NCBI RefSeq assembly: GCF_006716115.1
Contig: NZ_VFOO01000001.1
Span: 2,542,001-2,606,000 of the forward strand
Length of the DNA stretch: 64,000 nucleotides
Direction: 5' to 3'
Source: Subtercola boreus
Lineage (GTDB): Bacteria > Actinomycetota > Actinomycetes > Actinomycetales > Microbacteriaceae
Positions 15,626 to 24,015 of this stretch are shown piece after piece. Under the pieces are notes generated by a model. The model saw only the letters and a program-made list of their open reading frames with translations, was not told where the DNA came from and did not search any database. Numbering within the stretch: position 1 is the first letter of the stretch; the number at the start of each line of letters is the position of its first letter. The translations under genes were made by a program, and so were the position numbers.

Positions 15626-16726
15626 TCAGAGCTTGGTGACCTGGTCGAAGCTGAGCTCGACGGGGGTCTCACGCTCGAAGAGCGAGACGAGAACCGTGAG
15701 CTTGCCGCTCTCGGGCTTGATCTCGCTGATCGATCCGGGCAGGCCCGCGAAGGAACCCTCCTTGATCGTGATGGTCTCGCCGATCTCGAAGTCGATCTCG
15801 GCGGGGATGGAGCGGGAGACGGCCTTGCCGCCCTTGGCTCCGCCGGTCTTGGCCGCGGGGGCCTCGACGATCTCGACGAGGCTCTTCAGCATGTTGAAGG
15901 CCTCCTCGAAACGGAGCGGGGTGGGGTTGTGCGAGTTGCCGACGAAGCCCGTGACACCGGGGGTGTGGCGGACGACCGACCAGCTGTCCTCGTTGAGGTC
16001 CATGCGCACCAGCACGTAGCCGGGGATGCGCACACGGGTGACCAGCTTGCGCTGGCCGTTCTTGATCTCGACGACGTCTTCCATCGGGACCTCGACCTGG
16101 TAGACGTAGTCCTCCATGCCCATCGACGACTTGCGGCTCTCGATGTTCTGCTTGACGCGCTTCTCGAAGCCGGCGTAGGAGTGGATGACGTACCACTTGC
16201 CCGGCAGGAACCGGAGCTCGGCGCGGAAGGCGTCGTAAGGGTCGACCTCTTCGGGCTCAGCCTCAGCCTCGGCGGACTCGGCGTCAGCGGACTCGCCATC
16301 TGCCGCCGGGGCAGCTTCTGCGTCAGCCTCCAGCTCGGCGTCGAGTTCGAGGTCGCCCTCGCTGTCGGCGGAGACGACGGAGTCGGACACGAAGTCGTCG
16401 TCTTCGGCGTCGGTCAGGGCGCCGTCGATCTCTTCTTCGTCTTCGATCGCCTCGAGGGCGGCCTCGGTGTCGTCGGCGTCGTCGGAGGCGAGCGCCTCGT
16501 TCACTTCGGCGTCGGCCTCGGCATCGTCCACGTCGACCGTGTCGCCGTCGCCGTTCTCATCGATGACGTGCTCGTCGTCGGTTCCACCGTCGATGGCGCG
16601 CAGCAGTGCATCGAGGTCGCTGGGCGACTCGATCTCGGTGTGGTCGCCCTCTTGAGCCTCTTCGACCTCACTCGACTGCTCTTCAGCAGCCCCGAGGTCG
16701 AGATCGTCGCGGTGTGACTTTGGCAC
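15626..16726 (-). CDS. nusG: Transcription termination/antitermination factor NusG
   Basis: 366 residues. The conserved NGN domain starts near residue 195 (WYVIHSYAGFEKRVKQNI) and the C-terminal KOW domain contains FAGLPGSISEIKPESGKL. NusG binds the RNA polymerase clamp and links it to Rho or the ribosome. The first 185 residues or so are an unusually long acidic Asp/Glu/Ala extension; such extensions are typical of actinobacterial NusG but this one is at the long end. The start is GTG. It is encoded between secE and rplK as in most bacteria. Confidence 0.97.
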   Translation of the reverse strand: MPKSHRDDLDLGAAEEQSSEVEEAQEGDHTEIESPSDLDALLRAIDGGTDDEHVIDENGDGDTVDVDDAEADAEVNEALASDDADDTEAALEAIEDEEEIDGALTDAEDDDFVSDSVVSADSEGDLELDAELEADAEAAPAADGESADAESAEAEAEPEEVDPYDAFRAELRFLPGKWYVIHSYAGFEKRVKQNIESRKSSMGMEDYVYQVEVPMEDVVEIKNGQRKLVTRVRIPGYVLVRMDLNEDSWSVVRHTPGVTGFVGNSHNPTPLRFEEAFNMLKSLVEIVEAPAAKTGGAKGGKAVSRSIPAEIDFEIGETITIKEGSFAGLPGSISEIKPESGKLTVLVSLFERETPVELSFDQVTKL

Positions 16727-16795
16727 TGGAATACGTTCCGTTTCTTTAGCGTGATCGGTGGCGAGGTATGGCAGGGGTGCCTGCAGACCGGGGGG

Positions 16796-17086
16796 CTACA
16801 GACCCAGGGGGCTGGTTCCCGCATCGCCGAACACGAAGACCGCCGCCCAGCTGAACAGGAAGTCGAGACCCGAGACGAGAGCCATCATGATGACGACGAA
16901 GACGAGCACGACCAGCGTGTAGCTGATCAGTTCTTTGCGGGTCGGGGTGACGACCTTCTTGAGTTCTGCAATGACCTGCCTGATGAAAAGCACGATTCGG
17001 GAGAACGGGTTGCGCTTGGCTTCCCTGTCGCTCCTGGCGCGCTCGACGACGGCCTCGCTGGGTTCGTCGACTATCTTTCGTGCCAC
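16796..17086 (-). CDS. secE: Preprotein translocase subunit SecE
   Basis: 96 residues with one C-terminal membrane segment (about residues 57-80, LVVLVFVVIMMALV). The conserved cytoplasmic motif just before it is RQVIAELKKVVTPTRKEL. SecE clamps SecY in the protein-export channel. The GTG start has AAAGG about nine bases upstream. The order tRNA-Trp, secE, nusG, rplK, rplA is the standard actinobacterial one. Confidence 0.97.
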   Translation of the reverse strand: MARKIVDEPSEAVVERARSDREAKRNPFSRIVLFIRQVIAELKKVVTPTRKELISYTLVVLVFVVIMMALVSGLDFLFSWAAVFVFGDAGTSPLGL

Positions 17087-17138
17087 CGTCAGTACCTTTC
17101 ACAAGCGATCGGAGCAGGCAACCGCCGACTCCGATTTG

Positions 17139-17211
17139 CAGGGCGGACAGGACTCGAACCTGCAACCTGCGGTTTTGGAGACCGCTGCTCTACCAATTGA
17201 GCCACCACCCT
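17139..17211 (-). tRNA. trnW: tRNA-Trp (anticodon CCA)
   Basis: A 73-nt cloverleaf on the minus strand. The acceptor stem AGGGTGG pairs with CCGCCCT (one G-T pair), the D-arm is GCTCAATTGGTAGAGC, the anticodon loop reads TCCAAAA with CCA in the centre, and the T-arm has GGTTCGAGTCC. The discriminator is G and CCA is not encoded. Confidence 0.96.
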
Positions 17212-17347
17212 AAGAGTGAAATCACCGTCTCTCTCCCACCCTCGGCCACCCCGCGAACGAGGTGAAAAAGGGCATGAAAATGGATGGCAGATTTCAACTA
17301 CCTCAACCCAGTGTAGGTCAGATCCGGAAGGACCGCAAAGAGCGGTC

Positions 17348-17353
17348 TAGGTT
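17348..17353 (+). promoter_or_regulatory. -10 box TAGGTT, leaderless start of quinone oxidoreductase gene
   Basis: TAGGTT ends eight bases before the ATG and no Shine-Dalgarno sequence is present, so transcription should begin at or next to the start codon. Confidence 0.55.
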
Positions 17354-17360
17354 GGTCAGT

Positions 17361-18332
17361 ATGAAGGCCGTGATCATCCAGCAGCCGGGCGACGCCTCCG
17401 TGCTGAAGCTCGCCGAGGTCGACGAACCGGTGGTGCAGCCGGGCGATGTCCTGGTGGGTATCGTGGCCGCCGGCGTGAACCGCGCCGACGTCAGCCAGCG
17501 CGAGGGCCACTACCCTCCGCCACCCGGTGCACCGGAATGGCCGGGCCTCGAGGTCTCCGGTCTGGTGTTGCAGCTCGGCGAGGGCGTGACCGGTCTCCAG
17601 GTGGGGGATCGCGTCGCGGCCCTGCTCTCGGGCGGCGGGTACGCCGAACGGGTGAGCGTGCCGGCCGGCCAGGTGCTGAAGCTCCCGTCGAACATCGATC
17701 TCGTCGACGGAGCGGCGCTGGTCGAGGTCGCGGCGACGGTCTGGTCGAACGTCTTCCTGCTGGGCGACCTGCGGGCCGGCGAGACGCTGCTCGTGCACGG
17801 CGGCTCGAGCGGGATCGGGACGATGGCCATCCAGCTCGCGAAGGCGCGCGGCGCCCGCGTGGCGGTCACCGCGGGATCGGCCGAGAAGCTCGCCGCCTGC
17901 AAGGAGCTGGGTGCAGACATCCTGATCAACTACAGGGACGAGGATTTCGCCGAGCGGCTGAGGGCCGACGGCGTGTCCGCCCACGTGATCCTCGACTCGA
18001 TCGGTGGTTCTTACCTGGAGAAGAACATCAGCGTGCTGGCCATGGACGGCCACATCGTCAACATCGGGAACCTCAGCGGGGAGGCCGGTGCGCTGAACTT
18101 CGGCCGATTGATGATGAAGCGTGGCGCCATCCATGCGACCAGCCTGCGCGGGCGCTCGGCAGCCGGCAAGGCCGCAATCGTCGACAGCGTGCGGGAGAAC
18201 GTCTGGCCGCTGGTCGCCGACGGCCGGGTGCGCCCGATCGTGGCGGCACGCTTCCCGCTGGCCGAGGCCGGAGCGGCCCACCGCCTGATGGAGGGCTCCA
18301 CGCACATCGGCAAGATCCTGCTGGTCGTCTGA
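17361..18332 (+). CDS. NAD(P)H:quinone oxidoreductase, PIG3/QOR-type MDR
   Basis: A 323-residue zinc-free medium-chain oxidoreductase. The catalytic half has AAGVNRADVSQREG followed by YPPPPGAPEWPGLEVSG, the strong signature of the PIG3/QOR branch; the NADPH site is VHGGSSGIGTMAIQLAK. It reduces quinones with NADPH, probably for redox balance. The ATG giving MKAVIIQQPG was chosen because it matches the family start and follows a close -10 box; the open frame extends 33 codons upstream but that part is not family-like. It is divergent from tRNA-Trp. A flavin reductase gene follows 93 bases later with its own promoter. Confidence 0.9.
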   Translation: MKAVIIQQPGDASVLKLAEVDEPVVQPGDVLVGIVAAGVNRADVSQREGHYPPPPGAPEWPGLEVSGLVLQLGEGVTGLQVGDRVAALLSGGGYAERVSVPAGQVLKLPSNIDLVDGAALVEVAATVWSNVFLLGDLRAGETLLVHGGSSGIGTMAIQLAKARGARVAVTAGSAEKLAACKELGADILINYRDEDFAERLRADGVSAHVILDSIGGSYLEKNISVLAMDGHIVNIGNLSGEAGALNFGRLMMKRGAIHATSLRGRSAAGKAAIVDSVRENVWPLVADGRVRPIVAARFPLAEAGAAHRLMEGSTHIGKILLVV

Positions 18333-18413
18333 GACGGATCGCGCCTCCGCTGTCGAGGCACGGGCGGGATGACCTCGCGTGACGCCGAGACGCCGACGAA
18401 ATCCCGGCGGACG

Positions 18414-18419
18414 TAGGCT
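18414..18419 (+). promoter_or_regulatory. -10 box TAGGCT, leaderless start of flavin reductase gene
   Basis: TAGGCT ends six bases before the GTG start codon; no ribosome-binding site lies between them. Confidence 0.6.
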
Positions 18420-18425
18420 TTCTCC

Positions 18426-19025
18426 GTGACTGATCCGCAGAAGACCTCCCCCGACGAGCATGCCGTGCTGAGCGAGAACAACATCGTCGCGCACCCGAGC
18501 GCGGAGACGGTGACCCCCGACCAGTTCAAGGCCGCCTTCCGCAACCACCCCGCGGGCGTCGCCGTGATCACGGCCGATGCCGGTGACGGGCCCGTCGCCC
18601 TCACCGCGACCTCGGTGTTCTCGGTGAGCGCGGAGCCCCCACTGCTGGTGTTCTCGATCTCCGAGCTGTCATCGAGCACCCCGACCATCCGTCGTGCCGA
18701 CACCGTCGTGGTCCACCTGCTGGGCGCCGACCAGCTCGACATCGCCAAACTGGGTGCGACGAGCGGCATCGACCGCTTCGCGGACACCAGCATCTGGAAG
18801 CGGCTGCCGACGGGCGAACCGTACTTCCCCGCAGCGCACGCCTGGATCCGCGGGCGGATCGTCAACCGCATGGAGGCGGGCGGGTCGACCGTCGTCGCCG
18901 TGCAGGCTCTCGAGACGCATGCGCCCGATCCGGGGGCCGCCGAGGCGGACGCTGCCCAGGCGCATCCGCTGGTGTACCACAACCGCACGTGGCACCGGCT
19001 GGACGAAGGCTCCAAGATCCAGTGA
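18426..19025 (+). CDS. Flavin reductase-like, FMN-binding protein
   Basis: A 199-residue split-barrel flavoprotein. FRNHPAGVAVITA near residues 38-50, the TSVFSVSAEPPLLVFSI strand pair and a C-terminal YHNRTWHRL segment are typical of the flavin_reduct (HpaC/FMN reductase-like) family, which passes electrons from NAD(P)H to free FMN or FAD for a partner monooxygenase. No partner gene is adjacent; the flavin-dependent monooxygenases of this window lie more than 20 kb away, so a link to them is only possible. The first 28 residues are a hydrophilic leader. Confidence 0.88.
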   Translation: MTDPQKTSPDEHAVLSENNIVAHPSAETVTPDQFKAAFRNHPAGVAVITADAGDGPVALTATSVFSVSAEPPLLVFSISELSSSTPTIRRADTVVVHLLGADQLDIAKLGATSGIDRFADTSIWKRLPTGEPYFPAAHAWIRGRIVNRMEAGGSTVVAVQALETHAPDPGAAEADAAQAHPLVYHNRTWHRLDEGSKIQ

Positions 19026-19042
19026 CGCGGGCCTCCGATCGG

Positions 19043-19048
19043 TAGGCT
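19043..19048 (+). promoter_or_regulatory. -10 box TAGGCT, leaderless start of aspC-like gene
   Basis: The same hexamer and the same six-base gap as at the preceding gene, before a GTG start without a ribosome-binding site. Confidence 0.6.
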
Positions 19049-19054
19049 TGCCGG

Positions 19055-20257
19055 GTGACCGAACGTACCCGCATCTCGCACCGCATCTCGTCCATTGCCG
19101 AATCGGCGACCCTCAAGGTCGACGCCAAGGCCAAGGCCCTGCAGGCAGCCGGCCGCCCGGTCATCAGCTTCGCCGCCGGCGAGCCCGACTTCGCCACGCC
19201 CGACTTCATCGTCGAGGCTGCGGTCGCCGCGGCGCGCGACCCGAAGAACCACCGATACACGCCCGCCGTGGGGCTGCCGGAGCTCCGCGAGGCCATCGCG
19301 GCCAAGACGCTCCGCGACAGCGGACTCGAAGTGTCGCCCGCGCAGATCATCGTCACCAACGGCGGCAAGCAGGCCGTCTACCAGTCGTTCGCCACCCTCC
19401 TAGACCCGGGCGACGAGGTGCTGGTGCCGACGCCCTACTGGACCACCTACCCCGAGGCGATCGCCCTCGCCGGCGGCGTGACCGTCGAGGTGTTCGCGGG
19501 CAGCGACCAGGGCTACCTCGTCACCGTCGACCAGCTCGAAGCCGCCCGCACCGAGCGCACCAAAGTGCTGCTCTTCGTGTCGCCGTCGAACCCCACCGGA
19601 GCCGTCTACTCGCCGTCCCAGACGAAGGAGATCGGCGAATGGGCCGAGGCGAACGGTATCTGGGTCATCTCCGACGAGATCTACCAGAACCTCACCTACG
19701 ACGGTGTCGTCGCCCAGTCGATCGTCGAAGCGGTGCCGGCGCTTGCCGACCGCACCATCCTCGTGAACGGTGTCGCGAAGACCTACGCGATGACGGGATG
19801 GCGGGTCGGCTGGATGGTCGGGCCGGCCGATGCCATCAAGGGGGCCGCGAACCTGCAGTCGCACCTCTCGTCGAACGTGTCGAACATCTCGCAGCGCGCT
19901 GCGATCGCGGCGCTGACCGGCCCGCAGGACGCTGTCGCGTCGATGCGTGAGGCCTTCGACCGCCGCCGCAAGGCCATCGTGAGCGGGCTGAACCAGATCC
20001 AGGGGCTCCACGCCCCCACGCCGGAGGGCGCGTTCTACGTCTACCCCGACGTGAGCGGGCTGCTGAACCGCACCTGGGGCGGCGTCACGCCGACGACGTC
20101 GCTCGAGCTGGCCGACCTCATCCTCGAACAGGCCGAGGTCGCGGTCATCCCCGGCGAGGCATTCGGGCCGAGCGGCTACATCCGCATGTCGTACGCCCTC
20201 GGCGACGACGCCCTCGCCGAGGGTGTGGCGCGCATGCAGCGCCTCTTCTCCGTCTGA
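19055..20257 (+). CDS. aspC: Class I PLP aminotransferase, aspartate aminotransferase type
   Basis: 400 residues. PLP-binding lysine lies in [16 protein letters not shown] and the aspartate-binding Arg in YIRMSYA near the C-terminus; SPSNPTG and SDEIYQNL are the other cofactor contacts. It belongs to the Iγ/Iβ-like AspC group that moves amino groups between aspartate and 2-oxoglutarate; prephenate or aromatic substrates are possible in this subgroup. It is cytoplasmic, transcribed from its own close promoter, and convergent with the Fic genes. The gene symbol reflects family resemblance. Confidence 0.9.
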   Translation: MTERTRISHRISSIAESATLKVDAKAKALQAAGRPVISFAAGEPDFATPDFIVEAAVAAARDPKNHRYTPAVGLPELREAIAAKTLRDSGLEVSPAQIIVTNGGKQAVYQSFATLLDPGDEVLVPTPYWTTYPEAIALAGGVTVEVFAGSDQGYLVTVDQLEAARTERTKVLLFVSPSNPTGAVYSPSQTKEIGEWAEANGIWVISDEIYQNLTYDGVVAQSIVEAVPALADRTILVNGVAKTYAMTGWRVGWMVGPADAIKGAANLQSHLSSNVSNISQRAAIAALTGPQDAVASMREAFDRRRKAIVSGLNQIQGLHAPTPEGAFYVYPDVSGLLNRTWGGVTPTTSLELADLILEQAEVAVIPGEAFGPSGYIRMSYALGDDALAEGVARMQRLFSV

Positions 20258-20270
20258 CCGTCGCCCTCTC

Positions 20271-21170
20271 CTAACCGGCCGGCGGGGTTCTGACCGTCTG
20301 GGTCTGCGGAAGCCCCTCATCCATCAGGCGGAACATCACGTCGTTGTCGTTGGTGGCCTGGAAATGGTAGGCCGAGTGCATCGCGAACGAGTGCGCGCGG
20401 GTCTCCTTGAGGAACCCTGCCGTGTCGATCGGGTATCCGGCCTGCTCCTCCAACTGCGCGGCGTACTGCCAGAGTGCCCTGAGATTGCCGTCCCGGAAAG
20501 GATGGATGACGTTGAGTTCACCCCCGTGCTCAGCGACGAGGTCGAAGAAGCGCTTGCGGCCGAGATCTGAACGGGTCACGAGATGGCTGAGCTGGGCGCA
20601 CTGCACCGACACAGCCTCGGCGATCTCCGACCCGCTGAAGTAGCTGTACTTCGTCATCGGTGCGGCAGGATCGCCTGGCGCATGGTTGACGGCGTCGGGT
20701 GCGAACCTGATCATCGCGGTCTCGGGACCCACCCGCTCCGCACCGGCCCAGAAGAAGATGTCGCCGAACATACGGCGGTGCACCTGTTTCAGGTGGTCGT
20801 AGTCGAACTGTCCGCGCACCGGCGAGATCTCCAACTCGACGATGCGCAACCGCGAGATCTGGCGGTCGAGCAGGGACAACAGCTCCGGATCGTCGATTCC
20901 CTCGGGATGGAGCTCGTCGACCAGCCGGTTGCGGAGGACGAAGCTGCCGGGGATCAGGTAGTCGTCGAAGGAGCGGATGGTCGGGGCACCGCGTGAGTCG
21001 ATGCTGAGACCGTGCTGTTCGACCGTGTGCTGCACTGCCTGCGCCGCCGACAGTCTTTCGGTGGCGACACCCTCGACGAGAGCGCGGTGGCGCGAATCAC
21101 CCGGCCCGACATTCACGAATGCCAGGGCAGCATCGGCCGCATCCAGCCGGCGTTGGAACTCCGATCGCAT
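20271..21170 (-). CDS. Fic/DOC-family protein, second of a tandem pair, altered motif
   Basis: A 299-residue Fic-fold protein. The core motif is HPFRDGNLRALW (His223 on). The catalytic His, the Asp and the anion-hole Gly-Asn are kept, but the usual GNGRxxR becomes GNLRALW, so the last phosphate-binding Arg is missing. Other Fic landmarks are DYLIPGSFVLRNR and the FFWAGAERVGPE segment. Fic proteins usually attach AMP to a Ser, Thr or Tyr of a target; Doc-type members phosphorylate. A strong AGGAGG precedes the ATG. It starts 12 bases after the stop of its paralogue. No short inhibitory-helix antitoxin is visible beside it. Confidence 0.88.
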   Translation of the reverse strand: MRSEFQRRLDAADAALAFVNVGPGDSRHRALVEGVATERLSAAQAVQHTVEQHGLSIDSRGAPTIRSFDDYLIPGSFVLRNRLVDELHPEGIDDPELLSLLDRQISRLRIVELEISPVRGQFDYDHLKQVHRRMFGDIFFWAGAERVGPETAMIRFAPDAVNHAPGDPAAPMTKYSYFSGSEIAEAVSVQCAQLSHLVTRSDLGRKRFFDLVAEHGGELNVIHPFRDGNLRALWQYAAQLEEQAGYPIDTAGFLKETRAHSFAMHSAYHFQATNDNDVMFRLMDEGLPQTQTVRTPPAG

Positions 21171-21182
21171 CAGGTCCTCCTC

Positions 21183-22103
21183 TCAGCGCTGACCGAGGCG
21201 GGCCGGCTGGCGGCCGTCGCCCTGGCTGAGGGCGTCGTCGAGGGTGGCTTCGTAGCCGTCGAGCAGCGACGTCGCCTGGTTCTGGTAGCGCGCGTGCACG
21301 ATGCGGTCGCGAAGCGGGTTCCCCTTCAGGAAGTTGGCCGGGTCGGTCGGGTAGCCGACCGTCTCGAAGAATCTCATCGCGTAGACGAAGAGCGTGCGGC
21401 TGTGGCCGTCGCGGAACGCGTGGATCGTGTTCATCTCCCCGCCATGCTCGCCCATCCGGCTGATCATCTCCTCGCGTGGCATATCCCGCCGCTCGGCGAG
21501 GTCGACCAGCAGCGTGAACTGCATCTCGATCGCCTCGGTGATCTCCGGACCGGCGAAGTACTGGTACTTCACCGCGGGGGCGGCAGGGTCGCCGGGAGCG
21601 TAGTTCACGGCATCCGGTGCGAAGCGCACCATCGCGGTCTCCGGGCCGATGCGCTGCTCGCCCGCCCAGCTGTAGATGTCCTGGAACAGACGCCGATGCA
21701 CGGTCCTGAAGAACGTGTAGTCGAGCGGCGCAGACACGGGGGCGATGGTCAGTTCGACGAGCCGGAATCTTGACAGCTGCTGCTCGACCGTGCGGAACAG
21801 CTCCGGGTCTTCGATGCCGAGCGGGTGGTCGGCGTCGATCAGGCGGCTCCGCAGGGCGGTCGTCCCCGGGATGAGGTAGTCCTCCCAGCTCCGGATGACC
21901 GGGCCGGGGTCGGTGCTGAGGCTTAGTCCGTACCGCCCACAGGTCAGCGCGACCGCCTCGGCCGGCGACACGTGCTCGGCGGCGACGGCCTGCACCAGAT
22001 CCTGGTGGGCGTCGTCACCCGGATCGCCGTGCGCCAGCGCCAGTGCGGCGTTCGCGTAGTTCGTGCGGTAGCGGATCCGTTCCTCAGGGACTGGGAGCAA
22101 CAT
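21183..22103 (-). CDS. Fic/DOC-family protein, first of a tandem pair, degenerate motif
   Basis: A 306-residue paralogue of the following Fic protein; both share DYLIPG, the WAG(E/A)(Q/E)RxGPETAM block and the KYxYF segment. The motif reads HAFRDGHSRTLF: catalytic His228 is kept, but the anion-hole Asn is His234 and the final Arg is Phe. Normal AMP transfer is therefore doubtful; pseudo-enzyme or altered chemistry is possible. The start is the ATG with AGAGGTGAAG upstream; the open frame continues 74 codons further up through the promoter region and was rejected. A palindrome lies 34 bases upstream. Confidence 0.86.
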   Translation of the reverse strand: MLLPVPEERIRYRTNYANAALALAHGDPGDDAHQDLVQAVAAEHVSPAEAVALTCGRYGLSLSTDPGPVIRSWEDYLIPGTTALRSRLIDADHPLGIEDPELFRTVEQQLSRFRLVELTIAPVSAPLDYTFFRTVHRRLFQDIYSWAGEQRIGPETAMVRFAPDAVNYAPGDPAAPAVKYQYFAGPEITEAIEMQFTLLVDLAERRDMPREEMISRMGEHGGEMNTIHAFRDGHSRTLFVYAMRFFETVGYPTDPANFLKGNPLRDRIVHARYQNQATSLLDGYEATLDDALSQGDGRQPARLGQR

Positions 22104-22136
22104 CTCTTCACCTCTGCTCATTCGAGACTGAATTAT

Positions 22137-22162
22137 TGACAAATTCTTACAGAATGAAGTCA
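22137..22162. promoter_or_regulatory. Inverted repeat in the divergent Fic / ABC-exporter promoter region
   Basis: ATTCT-TAC-AGAAT forms the centre, flanked by TGAC on the left and GTCA on the right with one base of asymmetry. The surrounding 40 bases are clearly AT-rich for this genome. It is a plausible operator for the Fic pair. Confidence 0.5.
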
Positions 22163-22281
22163 GTGTAGGCCAGAGTTGCGAAAAGCTCGTGCTTTTGTGC
22201 CCGGCATCCACCGATTGGGGGATACCCGGGTCGACAGGGTGGAGGCTGTTGCTCTGGCGCGGCGCGGGCCACGATGGGTAC

Positions 22282-23154
22282 ATGACTTCCAGAGACACCG
22301 CCGTGAGCGTCACCGGGCTCACCAAGCGTTATGGCGACTTCGAGGCCCTCAAGGGCGTGACGTTCGACATCGAGCACGGCGAGACGTTCGCCCTGCTCGG
22401 CCCGAACGGGGCCGGCAAGAGCACCACCATCGAGATCCTGGAGGGCTACCGCGACCGCTCAGGCGGCGAGGCACGGGTGCTGGGAGTCGACCCCCAGCAC
22501 GGCGGGCTGGAGTGGAAGGCGAAACTCGGGATCGTGCTGCAGTCCTCCGGGGAGAGCGGCAACGTGACCGTGCGGGAGCAGCTCACCCAGTTCGCGAACC
22601 TGTACCCGAACCCGCGCGCGGTCGACGAGGTGATCGCGGCTGTGGGGCTCGAACAGAAGGCGAACACCCGCATCAAGAACCTCTCCGGCGGGCAGCGCCG
22701 GCGAGTGGATGTCGCGCTCGGGGTCATCGGACGGCCCGAGTTGCTCTTCCTCGACGAACCGACCACCGGGTTCGACCCTGAGGCCCGCCGGGCGTTCTGG
22801 GAGCTCATCCGCGGGCTGAAGCGCGACGGCACGACCATCCTGCTCACAACCCACTACCTCGACGAAGCCGCCCAGCTGAGCGACCGGGCGGCCGTGGTGG
22901 CGGGCGGGGAACTCATCGACATCGGTCCGGTGCACAGCCTCGGGCCGGAGGAGGCGCGCATCCCGATCGTGCGGTGGACGGAGAACGGCGGGGTGCGCGA
23001 GCAGCGCACCCCGGATCCTGGGCGCACGGTCGCCGAACTCGTCGCACGCCTCGGCGAACCGGAGGCCCTCGAGATCGTGCGGCCGAGCCTCGAGGACATC
23101 TACCTCGACCTTGTCGGAAGTTACGAGAAAGACCAGGAGCAGGTGCCCGCATGA
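22282..23154 (+). CDS. ABC exporter ATP-binding protein (DrrA/Nod-type)
   Basis: A 290-residue ABC ATPase. Walker A is GPNGAGKSTT, the signature LSGGQRRR, and Walker B LLFLDEPTTGFD, followed by the switch His in TTHYLDEAA. The C-terminal 70 residues are the extra domain of DrrA-like drug/antibiotic exporters. It powers the permease encoded next, with which it overlaps by ATGA. CACGAT ends six bases before the ATG and may be a leaderless -10. The next two genes are a kinase and a regulator, so the operon may sense and export the same compound, as in many cell-envelope or antimicrobial resistance modules. Confidence 0.93.
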   Translation: MTSRDTAVSVTGLTKRYGDFEALKGVTFDIEHGETFALLGPNGAGKSTTIEILEGYRDRSGGEARVLGVDPQHGGLEWKAKLGIVLQSSGESGNVTVREQLTQFANLYPNPRAVDEVIAAVGLEQKANTRIKNLSGGQRRRVDVALGVIGRPELLFLDEPTTGFDPEARRAFWELIRGLKRDGTTILLTTHYLDEAAQLSDRAAVVAGGELIDIGPVHSLGPEEARIPIVRWTENGGVREQRTPDPGRTVAELVARLGEPEALEIVRPSLEDIYLDLVGSYEKDQEQVPA

Positions 23155-24014
23155 CCGCCACCACTCAGAGCCCGGCCCGCACGGATGCCGGGTTCGGCAT
23201 CCCCCGCACCCTCCGACTCGGCGCCAGCCGAGTCGCCTACGAGACGCGGATCTACTTCCGCCAGACCGACACGCTCTTCTTCACCTTCCTCTTCCCCGTT
23301 ATCATGCTCACGATCTTCTCGGTCGCGTTCCAGGGCATGGGGAACGTCGGTACCAACCCTGACGGGTCGGGGGGCATCAGCCAGGCCGCGGCCTACCTGC
23401 CGGGGATGATCGCGGCGGGCATCCTGCTGTCGGGCGTGCAGAACCTGGGCGTCGACATCGCAAACGAACGGAGCGACGGCACCCTGAAACGGCTCGGCGG
23501 CACCCCCCTGCCGGTGCTCTCGTACTTCTTCGGCAAGATGGGTCAGGTCTTCGTGACCAGCGTGCTGCAGATCGGGTTGCTGCTGCTGGTGGCGAGTGTG
23601 GTCTTCGGGGTGGCACTCCCCACGGACGGCGGCAGCTGGATGACGTTCGCCTGGGTCTACGTGCTCGGCATCGCCACGTCGGCGGTACTCGGCATCGCCA
23701 TCTCACGCCTGCCCCGGAGCGGCAAGAGCGCGACGGCGGTGATCATCCCGCCGATCCTCATCCTGCAGTTCATCTCGGGGGTGTACCTGCAGTTCTCGCT
23801 CCTGCCCGACTGGCTGCAGAATGTCGCCGGCATCTTCCCGCTGAAATGGATGGGCCAGGGGATGCGGGCGGTCTTCCTGCCCGAATCGTTCGCGACCGTC
23901 GAGCCCGGCGGCGCGTGGGACCTGGGCTCCGTCGCCGTCGCCCTGCTGATCTGGCTGGTCGCGGGGCTCGTGGTCTGCCGGCTGACCTTCCGCTGGATCC
24001 GGAAGGACAGCTGA
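23151..24014 (+). CDS. ABC-2 type exporter permease
   Basis: A 287-residue membrane protein with six predicted segments of the ABC2_membrane type: the first after YFRQTDTLFFTFLFPVIM, the others around LPGMIAAGILLSG, SVLQIGLLLLVASVV, WVYVLGIATSAVLGI, IPPILILQFISGVYL and the C-terminal LLIWLVAGLVV. It forms the channel for the upstream ATPase; cargo is unknown. The ATG overlaps the ATPase stop. The histidine kinase gene starts one base after its stop. Confidence 0.92.
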   Translation: MTATTQSPARTDAGFGIPRTLRLGASRVAYETRIYFRQTDTLFFTFLFPVIMLTIFSVAFQGMGNVGTNPDGSGGISQAAAYLPGMIAAGILLSGVQNLGVDIANERSDGTLKRLGGTPLPVLSYFFGKMGQVFVTSVLQIGLLLLVASVVFGVALPTDGGSWMTFAWVYVLGIATSAVLGIAISRLPRSGKSATAVIIPPILILQFISGVYLQFSLLPDWLQNVAGIFPLKWMGQGMRAVFLPESFATVEPGGAWDLGSVAVALLIWLVAGLVVCRLTFRWIRKDS

Positions 24015-24015
24015 G

